Positions 38,151 through 47,502 of a DNA stretch of 64,000 nucleotides are shown piece by piece. Source of the stretch: Flavobacterium ginsengisoli (GTDB lineage Bacteria > Bacteroidota > Bacteroidia > Flavobacteriales > Flavobacteriaceae); contig NZ_CP121110.1 in NCBI RefSeq assembly GCF_029625315.1, positions 2,985,001 through 3,049,000 on the forward strand, given 5' to 3'. Position 1 is the first letter of the stretch. Every line of letters begins with the position of its first letter. The position numbers and the translations under genes are program-made. Under the pieces are notes generated by a model. That model was not told where the DNA came from and did not search any database. It saw nothing but the letters and a program-made list of their open reading frames with translations.

Positions 38151-39219
38151 ATGGCACATAACATTAAACCAGGAGTAGCTACAGGAGATCAAGTACAAGA
38201 GATCTTTAATTATGCGAAAGAGAAGGGTTTTGCTCTTCCAGCAGTAAACGTTACTGGATCTAGCACAATTAATGGAGTTCTTGAAACTGCAGCGAAACTA
38301 AACGCGCCAGTTATCATTCAATTTTCTAACGGAGGAGCTCAATTCAACGCTGGAAAAGGATTATCAAATGCAGGTGAAAAAGCAACGAATCGCGGGAGGA
38401 ATCGCAGGAGCAAAACATATTCATACTTTGGCAGAAGCTTACGGTGCAACTGTAATCTTACACACTGACCACTGTGCAAAAAAACTTTTACCTTGGATTG
38501 ATGGTTTATTAGATGCTTCTGAAAAACATTTCGCAGAAACAGGAAAACCATTATTCAGCTCTCACATGATCGATTTATCTGAAGAACCAATCGAAGAAAA
38601 CATCGAAATCTGTAAAGAATACTTAGCTAGAATGAGCAAAATGGGTATGACACTAGAAATCGAGCTTGGTATTACAGGTGGTGAAGAAGATGGTGTTGAT
38701 AACTCTGATGTTGACAGCTCAAAATTATATACTCAACCAGAAGAAGTAGCTTACGCTTACGAAGAATTATCTAAAGTAAGCCCTAAATTTACAATTGTCG
38801 CCGCTTTCGGAAACGTTCACGGTGTTTACAAACCAGGAAACGTAAAATTAACTCCAAAAATCTTAAAAAATTCTCAAGATTTCGTACAAAACAAATTCAA
38901 CACAGGACACAATCCAGTTGATTTCGTATTCCACGGAGGTTCAGGTTCTACACTTGAAGAAATCAGAGAAGGAATTAGCTACGGAGTTATCAAAATGAAC
39001 ATCGATACAGATTTACAATTTGCATACACTGAAGGAATCCGTGATTACATGGTTAAAAACCTTGACTATTTGAAATCTCAAATTGGAAATCCAGAAGGTC
39101 CAGATGCTCCAAACAAAAAATATTACGATCCAAGAAGATGGGTTCGTGAAAGCGAAGTAACATTCAACGCAAGACTTGAACAAGCTTTTGCTGATTTAAA
39201 TAACGTGAATACACTATAA
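38151..39219 (+). CDS. fbaA: Class II fructose-bisphosphate aldolase, frameshifted
   Basis: Zn-dependent aldol cleavage of fructose 1,6-bisphosphate. N-terminal ALPAVNVTGSSTINGVLE; Zn/catalytic region VILHTDHCAKKLLPWIDG; later FVFHGGSGSTLEEI and KMNIDTDLQFAYTEG bind substrate phosphate. The frame shifts at 38376-38390, where an A-run (GAAAAAG) shortened by one restores GEKQRIAGGIAGAKHIH. About 355 residues, the normal length of the E. coli/yeast type. A core glycolytic gene, so an indel artefact is much likelier than loss. Confidence 0.93.
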
Positions 39220-39239
39220 TAAAAAGTTTCAAGTTTAAA

Positions 39240-39277
39240 GTTTCAAGTTTCAGGTTTCGCAACTTGAAACTTGAAAC
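39240..39277. repeat. Hairpin-forming repeat of gtttcaa units
   Basis: gtttcaagtttcaggttt and aacttgaaacttgaaac form a near-perfect inverted repeat between fbaA and accD. No T tail, so perhaps a repeat rather than a terminator. Confidence 0.6.
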
Positions 39278-39300
39278 CTCAAACAAATAAAACATTCAAT

Positions 39301-40155
39301 ATGGCTTGGTTTAAAAGACAAGAAAAAGGGATTACGACCGCGACAGAAGATAAGATGGACGTTCCGAAAGGATTGTGGTACAAATCTCCTACTGGAAAAA
39401 TTATTGATGCTGACGAATTAGCGAGAAATTTATTCGTAAGCCCTGAAGATGATTTTCACGTTCGAATTGGAAGCGCAACCTATTTTGAAATTTTATTCGA
39501 CAACAACGAATTTGTTGAGTTAGACAAAAACATGACTTCTAAAGATCCTTTGCACTTTGTTGACACAAAGAAATATGCAGACAGATTGAAAGATGTGATG
39601 GAGAAAACTCACCTTAAAGACGCTGTACGTACGGGAGTAGGAAAATCTAAAGGAAAAGAACTTGTAATCTGCTGTATGGATTTTGCATTCATCGGTGGAT
39701 CTATGGGAGCAGTTGTAGGTGAGAAAATCGCAAGAGGTATTGATCACGCGATCAAAAACAAACTTCCTTTTGTAATGATTTCTAAATCTGGTGGGGCTCG
39801 TATGATGGAAGTCGCTTATTCTTTAATGCAATTAGCAAAAACTTCTGTAAAACTAGCTCAATTAGCTGAAGCTAAATTACCTTACATCTCTCTTTGTACA
39901 GATCCAACAACGGGTGGAACAACTGCATCTTACGCAATGTTAGGAGACATCAATATCTCTGAACCAGGCGCTTTGATTGGTTTTGCTGGTCCTCGTGTTG
40001 TTCGCGATACTACAGGAAAAGATTTGCCAGAAGGTTTCCAAACTGCTGAGTTCTTATTAGAGCACGGTTTCTTAGACTTTATCACGCCAAGAAAAGAATT
40101 GAAAGATAAGATTAACTTATATATCGATTTGATTCAAAATAATGATATTAGATAG
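39301..40155 (+). CDS. accD: Acetyl-CoA carboxylase carboxyltransferase, beta subunit, lacking the zinc ribbon
   Basis: Transfers the carboxyl group from carboxybiotin to acetyl-CoA in fatty-acid synthesis. Carboxyltransferase motifs [40 protein letters not shown] and [17 protein letters not shown] are intact. The start [10 protein letters not shown] matches homologues. The N-terminal zinc ribbon is present in outline ([10 protein letters not shown] ... [14 protein letters not shown]) but all four Cys are replaced (mostly by Ser), so it cannot bind Zn as in E. coli. 284 residues, intact. Confidence 0.94.
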   Translation: MAWFKRQEKGITTATEDKMDVPKGLWYKSPTGKIIDADELARNLFVSPEDDFHVRIGSATYFEILFDNNEFVELDKNMTSKDPLHFVDTKKYADRLKDVMEKTHLKDAVRTGVGKSKGKELVICCMDFAFIGGSMGAVVGEKIARGIDHAIKNKLPFVMISKSGGARMMEVAYSLMQLAKTSVKLAQLAEAKLPYISLCTDPTTGGTTASYAMLGDINISEPGALIGFAGPRVVRDTTGKDLPEGFQTAEFLLEHGFLDFITPRKELKDKINLYIDLIQNNDIR

Positions 40156-40176
40156 TTTTAAAACTACTTAAAATAG

Positions 40177-40209
40177 AAATCCCAAGAAAATTGCTTCTTG
40201 GGATTTTTT
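40177..40209 (+). terminator. accD terminator
   Basis: Stem aaatcccaag / cttgggattt with a T run. It is closely similar in stem and loop to the terminator at 40797-40830 beyond the XRE gene. Confidence 0.85.
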
Positions 40210-40215
40210 GTTTTC

Positions 40216-40240
40216 AAACCATATAAGTTTTATAAGTTCA
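40216..40240 (+). repeat. Single arm of the aaaccatataag repeat
   Basis: aaaccatataagttttataa and the following gttca match the left arm of the element at 5074-5177 in about 21 of 25 positions. No partner arm is seen nearby. Confidence 0.6.
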
Positions 40241-40366
40241 ATTAATAACTTGTCTGAAAAATTGTATTTTTGTTTTTGCATAAATGATAATAGCGTATCA
40301 TACTAATGCAAACCTGTTTTTTACGGAAATCTATTTTTTCTAAAGTAATATAAATATCTTTGAATT

Positions 40367-40768
40367 ATGAGCACAGCAACAAAACCAAAACACATAGGAC
40401 GACAAATAAGCCGTATTCGCGAACTTAAAGATATGAAACAAGAAGCGTTGGCACAAGCATTAGGAATATCTCAACAATCTGTGTCAGCAATAGAAAATAG
40501 CGAAACTATTGACGACGCAAAACTTGCAGAAGTAGCAAAAGCTCTTGGAGTAAGTGCCGAAGCAATTAAAAACTTTACAGAAGAAAACATGATAAATTAT
40601 TTCAATAATTTTTACGATAACAGCACAAGTACTGGAATAAATGGAATGTTCAATCCAACTCATTGCACATTTAATCCGTTAGATAAAGTAGTTGAACTTT
40701 ACGAACGTTTGGTTTTGGCAGAAAAAGAAAAAAATGAATATTTGGAAAAATTAATGAAAGAGAAATAA
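40367..40768 (+). CDS. XRE-family helix-turn-helix regulator
   Basis: Residues 9-65 form a Cro/CI HTH (RIRELKDMKQEALAQALGIS then QQSVSAIENSETIDDAKLAE). The C-terminus has an asparagine-rich stretch (NYFNNFYDNSTSTGINGMFN) and a final helix LYERLVLAEKEKNEYLEKL that looks like a coiled coil for dimerisation. 133 residues, intact. No partner toxin adjacent. It is flanked by near-identical terminator hairpins. Confidence 0.88.
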   Translation: MSTATKPKHIGRQISRIRELKDMKQEALAQALGISQQSVSAIENSETIDDAKLAEVAKALGVSAEAIKNFTEENMINYFNNFYDNSTSTGINGMFNPTHCTFNPLDKVVELYERLVLAEKEKNEYLEKLMKEK

Positions 40769-40796
40769 TCTTTCTAAAAACATACAAATTCAATAC

Positions 40797-40830
40797 AAAA
40801 TCTCAAGAAATTGCTTCTTGAGATTTTTTT
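40797..40830 (+). terminator. Terminator of the XRE gene
   Basis: Stem aaaatctcaag / cttgagatttt with a T run. Confidence 0.85.
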
Positions 40831-40857
40831 ATATCTTTATTTTAAATCTTATTCTTT

Positions 40858-41472
40858 ATGGCTAGAATTTTTATTGGTTTTATGATTTGTTTTCTCTTTT
40901 TGAATTGTAGCAAGAAAGAAAATCAAGCTGAAAACATTCCATATATAATTTCTCAGAATAACAAAGAAATAATTCGTGGCAAAGACACAATTCCACCACC
41001 ACCACCACCTATTCCTGGCTGGCTATTTTATGGGACTAATACTTTCATCATAAACTCAGATTCTACTGCATATTATTTGCAAAATAAAGGCATAGGAATG
41101 ATATGCGGAACACCAAATACAGACACAATTCCATACTTCGCTGATTTAGATCCAAGAGGTTTGATTGAAATTTCAAATAAAAACATTTATGATTTTATTA
41201 AATTGAATTATAAAGATGATTTTCGAAATCAAACTTTTATTGCATCCCAATCTGATACTTTAAATTCTAAAATATTTTTCGATTTATATAAATCTTTAAA
41301 TTATTTCAAAAAAGATCGAGATTTTGTTATTATAAGAAGAACGACACAAGAAGAAGACACGGTCATTTATTATAAAAGAAACAACAAACATTACAACTCG
41401 GAAAACATTAAATGGGATAAAACAAGAATCAAATTTCCTGAACATGTCAAATTTGTCAAAAGAAAGAAATAA
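40858..41472 (+). CDS. Lipoprotein of unknown function
   Basis: Lipoprotein signal MARIFIGFMICFLFLNCSKK with Cys at position 17. After the lipid anchor comes a proline run (DTIPPPPPPIPGW). The rest is a mixed domain with no recognised motif (IGMICGTPNTDTIPYF, DFVIIRRTTQEEDTVIYY). 204 residues. Codon composition looks AT-rich like the following accessory genes. Function not inferable. Confidence 0.65.
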   Translation: MARIFIGFMICFLFLNCSKKENQAENIPYIISQNNKEIIRGKDTIPPPPPPIPGWLFYGTNTFIINSDSTAYYLQNKGIGMICGTPNTDTIPYFADLDPRGLIEISNKNIYDFIKLNYKDDFRNQTFIASQSDTLNSKIFFDLYKSLNYFKKDRDFVIIRRTTQEEDTVIYYKRNNKHYNSENIKWDKTRIKFPEHVKFVKRKK

Positions 41473-41573
41473 AACTAAGTCAATATATGTCGTTCCTATG
41501 GAATTTATGAATACCAGCTCTTATTTCCCAAAGGAATAAGTTCTGTTTCTACCAATATTTTATTCCTACGAAA
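41473..41573. other. Intergenic region with recurrent attcct/aggaat units
   Basis: tcctatggaa, cccaaaggaa and attcctacgaa recur within 100 bp in alternating orientation, a decayed repeat rather than a clear terminator. Confidence 0.35.
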
Positions 41574-42461
41574 TTACCCTGCTTTTTTCAAATCCTTCTT
41601 CAATTCCTTCTCAGCGATTTTAAAGACTAATTTTTCACGCCAAATTGCATAACGTTCTCTAAAAACTACTTTTATAGCGCTATCTACAGCACCATGCATA
41701 AAAAGACTCCATACGCTAGCAATTTTTCTAGAAACAGATTGATCCCATGCGCGAAGTGTTAGAGAAAAAGAACCATCTATATAACGCATCCAGTGCCACA
41801 TTCCTGTTGGCATGAATAAAGTATCTCCATGCTCGAGAAAAACTTCATAGCCTTCTACTCCTTTCAACGCTGGAAATTTTTCAAAATCGGGATTGGCAAC
41901 ATCATAATCTTCTAATGCATAAGTGGTATTTGGAAGACAGTAAAGTCTTTTCTTCCATTTGTTATCAAATAAGATAATATGCTTTCTTCCGCCGAAATGA
42001 GTATGAAAAAGATGTGGCAAATCGATATCATAATGCAGAAAAGTAATCGCTTTAGAACCGCCAAAAAACATAGCAGGCATGCTTTCTATAAAACCTCCCA
42101 TTAATTCTTTGGGAACTTTTACATCGTCAATTAATTCGGGTCTGTGCTTGAAAAGATTGAAGAAAAAAATACGTAACTGGGTTGGTTCACGCTTTATCAA
42201 ATCCAGATATTCTCCAAATTTCATACTCGCAATCGAAGCATTGATTACTTTTTTCGGATCTGCCTTTGAATTATCTACAAGTTTAACCTCTATATCTCCA
42301 GCAATCTGCTTGAAATACTCCGTTGACCATTTTTCTCTTGCTGGCCAATCTTTTGTAAGTCCCTTTATGATTAAAGGTTTTCTTTTATCTAGGTAATTCT
42401 TTTTAAAATCTTCCTTGGAAATCGACTCAACAGTATCAACAGATTTAAGATTAAAGCTCAT
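41574..42461 (-). CDS. Cupin-like (JmjC-type) Fe(II)/2-oxoglutarate-dependent oxygenase family protein
   Basis: N-terminal RKPLIIKGLTKDWPAREKW is the usual opening of cupin_8 proteins. The metal site HxD is in FLHYDIDLPHLFH and the distal His in GMWHWMRYI; HIILFDNKWKKRLYCLP lies between. These are factor-inhibiting-HIF/JmjC-like features, implying hydroxylation of a protein or small molecule. 295 residues, intact. Substrate unknown. Confidence 0.85.
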   Translation of the reverse strand: MSFNLKSVDTVESISKEDFKKNYLDKRKPLIIKGLTKDWPAREKWSTEYFKQIAGDIEVKLVDNSKADPKKVINASIASMKFGEYLDLIKREPTQLRIFFFNLFKHRPELIDDVKVPKELMGGFIESMPAMFFGGSKAITFLHYDIDLPHLFHTHFGGRKHIILFDNKWKKRLYCLPNTTYALEDYDVANPDFEKFPALKGVEGYEVFLEHGDTLFMPTGMWHWMRYIDGSFSLTLRAWDQSVSRKIASVWSLFMHGAVDSAIKVVFRERYAIWREKLVFKIAEKELKKDLKKAG

Positions 42462-42544
42462 TTATCTTGTGTTTTAATTTGTTGTCTATCAAATGTATCT
42501 AATTATTCTCACCCAACAAAATTTACAGTAAAATAACACAAAAA

Positions 42545-42574
42545 CAATATTACATTCCTGTTCGAATGGCTTCA
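42545..42574. repeat. Direct repeat, distal copy
   Basis: 30 bp identical to 43363-43392, followed by a diverged but recognisable extension (7 or 8 of 12 matching). The two copies bracket the gene at 42609-43349. Confidence 0.85.
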
Positions 42575-42585
42575 GCCGGATTTAA
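42550..42585 (-). pseudogene. Remnant of an ABC permease 3' end
   Basis: Translates as LNPAEAIRTGM followed by stop, the same C-terminus as the permease at 43368-44615 (LDPVEAIRTGM). There is no upstream frame, so it is only a displaced or second copy of the gene end. Confidence 0.75.
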
Positions 42586-42608
42586 AAATATTTATAAAAC
42601 TTAAATAA

Positions 42609-43349
42609 TTAAAACAAGTCAAGTCTATAAACTAGATTATTATAATCCCCAATATTTTCTTTCAAAGATCTGATCTTCCATAAATATGATTCTGAACATT
42701 CAAGCATATATACTAAATCATCATTGTATAAATTTAAAAAATCACTTTTATTCAAAATACTTTCCAAAAACCTACTACTACTTAAATACATCTCTTTATC
42801 TTGGGACAAATCTGCCAATATTTCTTTTAACTCATTTTCATAATCACTTTCCAACTCTTCATCTTTTAATATAATATTTAGAAGCACAATGGAAAGAAAA
42901 TCTATAACTAGTTTAAATTCATCAGGCTTATAAGGTGAATTTAAATTGTTCCATGAGGCATCACTATTTGTTAATTTATCATCAAAGTCATTTATTCCAT
43001 ATTCTCCAAAACAAATAAATATTGATATCTCTTCTCTACTATGCAAGTCTCCAATTTCGTATAAACCTAGATTATCCAAAAAATCCGCATCCCAATCTAA
43101 CTCTTCATCGTAGCATTCAAATATCCACTTGAAAATCACTTCAAATTCATTATGATTTATTTTAAAAAAATTGGACTTTATTTTCTCTATAATATTCTCA
43201 TATGAAACTTTGAAATATTCTGTATCCAAATTAGATGAAAAAACAAATTCTTTAAAGTTTTTAGAAATATTATTATCCGATATTAATGGTAATAAATTTG
43301 CCTCAATTTTTAATTTATCTATTTTATAAAATTCTATCCTACCACTCAT
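42609..43349 (-). CDS. Unknown acidic protein in an inserted cassette
   Basis: 246 residues, strongly acidic and helical, no signal peptide or membrane span. Segments include FKWIFECYDEELDWDADFLD and ILKDEELESDYENELKEIL. No family recognised; the composition resembles contact-toxin immunity proteins or phage-defence accessory proteins, but this is only an impression. It is alone on its insert, which is bracketed by 30-bp direct repeats of a permease end, and by eye it is more AT-rich than its neighbours. Confidence 0.6.
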   Translation of the reverse strand: MSGRIEFYKIDKLKIEANLLPLISDNNISKNFKEFVFSSNLDTEYFKVSYENIIEKIKSNFFKINHNEFEVIFKWIFECYDEELDWDADFLDNLGLYEIGDLHSREEISIFICFGEYGINDFDDKLTNSDASWNNLNSPYKPDEFKLVIDFLSIVLLNIILKDEELESDYENELKEILADLSQDKEMYLSSSRFLESILNKSDFLNLYNDDLVYMLECSESYLWKIRSLKENIGDYNNLVYRLDLF

Positions 43350-43362
43350 TTCTTAAAAATAT

Positions 43363-43392
43363 CAATATTACATTCCTGTTCGAATGGCTTCA
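43363..43392. repeat. Direct repeat, proximal copy (permease stop region)
   Basis: Includes the stop codon and last codons of the permease gene plus 5 bp beyond it. Identical to 42545-42574. Confidence 0.85.
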
Positions 43393-44615
43393 ACAGGATC
43401 TAAATTTGTCGCTGAAATCGCAGGAAGAATTCCAGAAACCAGACCAATAAAAGCAGACTAAACCAGTTCCTAAAAGAATATTTCCTAAACTTAAAACAAA
43501 TTCAAAATCTAGCAGTTTTGTCAGAGCAAAAGCAATTCCCCAAACCATCAAAAGACCAATAATTCCGCCAATAACAGACAAAATAACGGCTTCAAACAAA
43601 AATTGGAATAAGATAAATTTATTTTTTGCTCCTAGAGATTTCTGAATTCCGATAAGATTGGTTCTTTCTTTAACCGAAACAAACATAATATTTGCAATTC
43701 CGAAACCACCAACAAGAAGAGAAAATCCGCTGATGATCCAGCCCACAAAATTCATCTGCCCTAAAATTCCATCTATAAAATCGGTAAATCCAGAAAGCAC
43801 ATTAATAAAGAAATTATCCATTTCTCCCGCTTTCATCCCGCGTATTGCTCTAAGCTTTTGAGCTATTTCCGCTTTATAAGCATCCATATCTACACCTTTA
43901 ACGGGTTTTAAGACAATTACTGGCGTCATAGAATCGCTATCTCCGTACATTCTTCTTAAAAAATTGGCTGGAAGATAAACCGAAGTATCATTACTGTCTC
44001 CAAAGAAACCGCTCCTTGTTTTGCCATTACGCCAATTACAGTAAATCGTTGTCCGTACAAGCGAATATTTTTTCCAATCGGATCACTTGAACCAAAAAGC
44101 CCATCAGCTATATCATATCCCAGAACAATAACGGGAGTTCCCGAATTTGATTCAGATTCATTATAAAATCTTCCTTTATCAAAACTCAATCCGTCAATAT
44201 CGACCATTTCGCTTGACGACGGAATAATATTTACATCGCTAACAGTTTTAGAATCGTATTTTAAACTTTCTCTATTTACAAAAAGCTGGTATCCGACTTG
44301 ATCGGTATCATTCATTGAATTTTTCAATCCGATATACTCGTCATATTTCACATTTGGAAACTGTTCTCTCTTCCATTGTGGAATTTCAGACGGCCCAAAG
44401 CAATATTTCATTAAATAAATTGTATTTTTATCTAAACTGCTCAAATCTTTTGAGATTTTTTTGTCTAAAGAGTCAACGGCAGCCAAAACAGCGATAATCG
44501 AAAAAATACCGATTGTTACACCTAATAGCGATAATAAAGTGCGTAATTTATTATTTCGCAAAGCATTGATGGCAAAGCTCAGACTTTCCTTTAATAATCT
44601 CAGATAAACGATCAT
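43368..44615 (-). CDS. MacB/FtsX-type ABC transporter permease, two frameshifts
   Basis: N-terminal helix (NKLRTLLSLLGVTIGIFSII), a large periplasmic MacB-like domain, then FtsX helices (VGWIISGFSLLVGGFGIANI, ILFQFLFEAVILSVIGGIIG). The first break is at about 43990-44010, where one extra A gives KQGSGFFGDSNDTSVYLPA; the second is at about 43458-43465, after which SAFIGLVSGILPAISATN and the final LDPVEAIRTGM follow. About 415 residues. No ATPase gene adjacent. The 3' end is the insertion site of the 42609-43349 cassette. Confidence 0.82.
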
Positions 44616-44748
44616 ATTTTTGTATTTTTCAATAAAGTAAAATTCAATAATTTAAATTCAATAACCTAATAAAAGTTAACTTACTCATCAGTAGATTTTT
44701 TTAGCATTTTGTTACACTATTTTTTTTTAATATAATATATAAAAAAAC

Positions 44749-44756
44749 TACTTTTG
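44749..44756 (+). promoter_or_regulatory. -7 element of the purH promoter
   Basis: TACTTTTG, full match to TAnnTTTG, 25 bp before the chosen ATG; the -33 region is T-rich. Confidence 0.5.
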
Positions 44757-44780
44757 CAGTCTCAAAATCATAACTACACA

Positions 44781-46307
44781 ATGAGCACAACAAAAAAAAT
44801 ACAATCGGCATTAATTTCTGTTTTTTCTAAAGATGGATTAGAACCAATTGTTAGAAAATTACACGAACAAAATGTAACACTTTATTCAACTGGAGGAACT
44901 GAAGATTTTATCAAAAACCTTGGTATTCCAGTAGTTCCTGTTGAAGATATTACTTCTTTCCCTGAAATTCTTGGAGGAAGAGTAAAAACTTTACACCCAA
45001 AAATCTTTGGAGGTATTTTAAATCGTCAGGATAATGAAAGCGATGTTCAGCAAATGAAGGAATTTGACATTCCTCAGATTGATTTGGTAATTGTTGATTT
45101 ATATCCTTTTGAAAAAACAGTTGCTTCTGGAGCAAGCGAACAAGATATTATTGAAAAAATTGACATTGGCGGAATTTCATTAATTCGTGCTGGTGCAAAA
45201 AATTTCAAAGACACTGTAATTGTGGCTTCTGTAAACGAGTATAGCTTACTTTTAGATTTGATTACAGAGCAAGATGGAGCAACAACTTTGGAGAACAGAA
45301 GATTGTTGGCAACTAAAGCATTCCACGTTTCATCTCACTACGATGGAGCTATTTTTAATTATTTCAATACAGACGAGACTATTTACAAAGAAAGTATTGC
45401 AAACGGTCAAGTTTTAAGATACGGTGAAAACCCTCACCAAAAAGGATTCTTCTTTGGAGATTTTGATGCAATGTTCAAAAAACTTCACGGAAAAGAATTA
45501 TCATACAACAACTTACTAGATGTTGATGTTGCAGTTAATTTAATTGCTGAGTTTAAAACTGACGGACCAACGTTCGCAATTTTGAAACACAACAATGCTT
45601 GCGGATTGGCTTCAAGAAAAACAATCAGCGAAGCTTATTTAGCGACTTTAGCTTGTGATCCTACTTCAGCTTTTGGAGGAGTGTTAATTTCTAACGCAAA
45701 AATTGATTTAGAAACTGCACAGGAAATCAACAAACTATTTTGCGAAGTTGTAATTGCTCCAGCTTATGATGATGAGGCTGTTACAGTGTTACAAGAAAAG
45801 AAAAACAGAATTATATTAGTTCAAAATGAAGTTGAATTACCAGCTCGTCAAGTAAGAACTTGTCTTAATGGTTTGTTAATTCAGGACAGAAATAATATTA
45901 CGGATAATAAAGAGCATTTAAAAACCGTTACAATTACAGAACCTACTGCTCAAGAGATCGAAGATTTGATCTTTGCTTCTAAAATCTGCAAGAATACAAA
46001 ATCAAACACTATTGTATTTGCTAAAAATGGAACATTGATTTCATCAGGTACAGGTCAGACTTCAAGAGTTGACGCTTTAATTCAAGCTGTTGACAAAGCA
46101 AAAGCTTTTGGATTTGATTTAAATGGAGCTTCGATGGCTAGCGATGCATTTTTCCCATTTCCGGATTGTGTAGAATTAGCTAAAAAAGCAGGAATAACTG
46201 CTGTAATTCAGCCAGGAGGTTCGATTAAAGACGAATTAAGTATAAATTATTGCAACGAAAATAATCTTGCAATGGTATTTACAGGAACTCGTCATTTTAA
46301 ACATTAA
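44781..46307 (+). CDS. purH: Bifunctional AICAR transformylase / IMP cyclohydrolase
   Basis: Last two steps of IMP synthesis. The N-terminal MGS-like cyclohydrolase domain has STGGTEDFIKN and GGRVKTLHPKIFGG; the transformylase domain has ILKHNNACGLASR and DAFFPFPDCVELA and ends FTGTRHFKH. The start MSTTKKIQSAL is chosen over a frame 27 bp longer because of the promoter position. 508 residues, intact. Confidence 0.96.
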   Translation: MSTTKKIQSALISVFSKDGLEPIVRKLHEQNVTLYSTGGTEDFIKNLGIPVVPVEDITSFPEILGGRVKTLHPKIFGGILNRQDNESDVQQMKEFDIPQIDLVIVDLYPFEKTVASGASEQDIIEKIDIGGISLIRAGAKNFKDTVIVASVNEYSLLLDLITEQDGATTLENRRLLATKAFHVSSHYDGAIFNYFNTDETIYKESIANGQVLRYGENPHQKGFFFGDFDAMFKKLHGKELSYNNLLDVDVAVNLIAEFKTDGPTFAILKHNNACGLASRKTISEAYLATLACDPTSAFGGVLISNAKIDLETAQEINKLFCEVVIAPAYDDEAVTVLQEKKNRIILVQNEVELPARQVRTCLNGLLIQDRNNITDNKEHLKTVTITEPTAQEIEDLIFASKICKNTKSNTIVFAKNGTLISSGTGQTSRVDALIQAVDKAKAFGFDLNGASMASDAFFPFPDCVELAKKAGITAVIQPGGSIKDELSINYCNENNLAMVFTGTRHFKH

Positions 46308-46363
46308 TTTGTTTAACTTTGTTCGATAAATAATTTATAACATTTTAAACCCCTAAAAAACTT

Positions 46364-47392
46364 ATGGGATTTTTTGATTTCATGACCGAGGATATTGCGA
46401 TAGACCTTGGAACCGCAAACACTTTAATCATTCATAATGATAAAGTTGTCATTGATAGTCCATCTATCGTTGCACGTGATAGAGTATCAGGCAAAATCAT
46501 TGCTGTTGGTAAGGAAGCCAATATGATGCAAGGTAAAACACATGAAAACATCAAAACTATAAGGCCTTTGAAAGATGGTGTAATCGCTGATTTTGATGCT
46601 TCGGAAAAAATGATCAATATGTTCATTAAAAGTATTCCTGCATTGAAAAAAAGAATGTTTACTCCAGCTTTACGTATGGTTGTATGTATTCCTTCTGGTA
46701 TTACTGAAGTGGAGATGAGAGCGGTGAAGGAATCTTGTGAGAGAGTAAACGGAAAAGAAGTTTACTTGATTCATGAGCCAATGGCAGCGGCAATTGGTAT
46801 TGGTATTGACATTATGCAACCAAAAGGAAACATGATTGTGGATATTGGAGGTGGTACAACAGAAATTGCTGTTATCGCATTAGGCGGAATTGTATGTGAC
46901 AAATCTGTAAAAATTGCAGGTGACGTTTTCACAAACGATATCGTTTATTATATGCGTACACAACACAACTTATTTGTTGGAGAAAGTACTGCTGAAAAAA
47001 TTAAAATTCAAATTGGAGCGGCAATCGAAGATTTAGACGGCCCGCCAGAAGATATGTCAGTTCAAGGTAGAGATTTGCTTACGGGTAAACCAAAGCAAGT
47101 AGATGTTTCTTACCGTGAAATTGCAAAAGCTTTAGACAAATCTATTCAGCGTATTGAAGATGCGGTAATGGAAACATTATCTCAAACTCCTCCTGAATTA
47201 GCGACAGATATCTACAACACCGGTATCTATTTAGCAGGTGGAGGATCTATGTTAAGAGGTCTTGACAAACGTATTTCTCAAAAAACAGATTTACCTGTTT
47301 ACATTGCTGAAGATCCTTTGAGAGCTGTTGTACGTGGTACAGGAATGGCCCTTAAAAACATTGCTAAATTTAAAAGTATCTTAATCAAATAA
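46364..47392 (+). CDS. mreB: Rod-shape actin homologue MreB
   Basis: Cytoskeletal ATPase that positions the elongation machinery. Phosphate-1 motif AIDLGTANTLI, phosphate-2 VDIGGGTTEIAVI, adenosine motif YLAGGGSMLRGLD. 342 residues, intact. First gene of mreBCD-mrdA-rodA. A hairpin aagggtcaaa / tttgaccctt follows the stop (47422-47450) without a T run and may dampen read-through. Confidence 0.97.
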   Translation: MGFFDFMTEDIAIDLGTANTLIIHNDKVVIDSPSIVARDRVSGKIIAVGKEANMMQGKTHENIKTIRPLKDGVIADFDASEKMINMFIKSIPALKKRMFTPALRMVVCIPSGITEVEMRAVKESCERVNGKEVYLIHEPMAAAIGIGIDIMQPKGNMIVDIGGGTTEIAVIALGGIVCDKSVKIAGDVFTNDIVYYMRTQHNLFVGESTAEKIKIQIGAAIEDLDGPPEDMSVQGRDLLTGKPKQVDVSYREIAKALDKSIQRIEDAVMETLSQTPPELATDIYNTGIYLAGGGSMLRGLDKRISQKTDLPVYIAEDPLRAVVRGTGMALKNIAKFKSILIK

Positions 47393-47502
47393 GATCAAAA
47401 TAAAAATCAATTTACTTTTATAAGGGTCAAATTATTACTATTTGACCCTTGTAAAAACTGAAACCTTTAAGCATATCCTGAAACAAAATAACCAGACAAG
47501 AA

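Noticed and set aside
40367..40768. XRE gene as antitoxin of a toxin-antitoxin pair
   Set aside because: No toxin-like ORF adjoins it; the next gene is a lipoprotein separated by a terminator.
47422..47450. Terminator between mreB and mreC
   Set aside because: The hairpin is good but lacks a T run, and mreC continues the conserved cluster, so I do not list it as a terminator.
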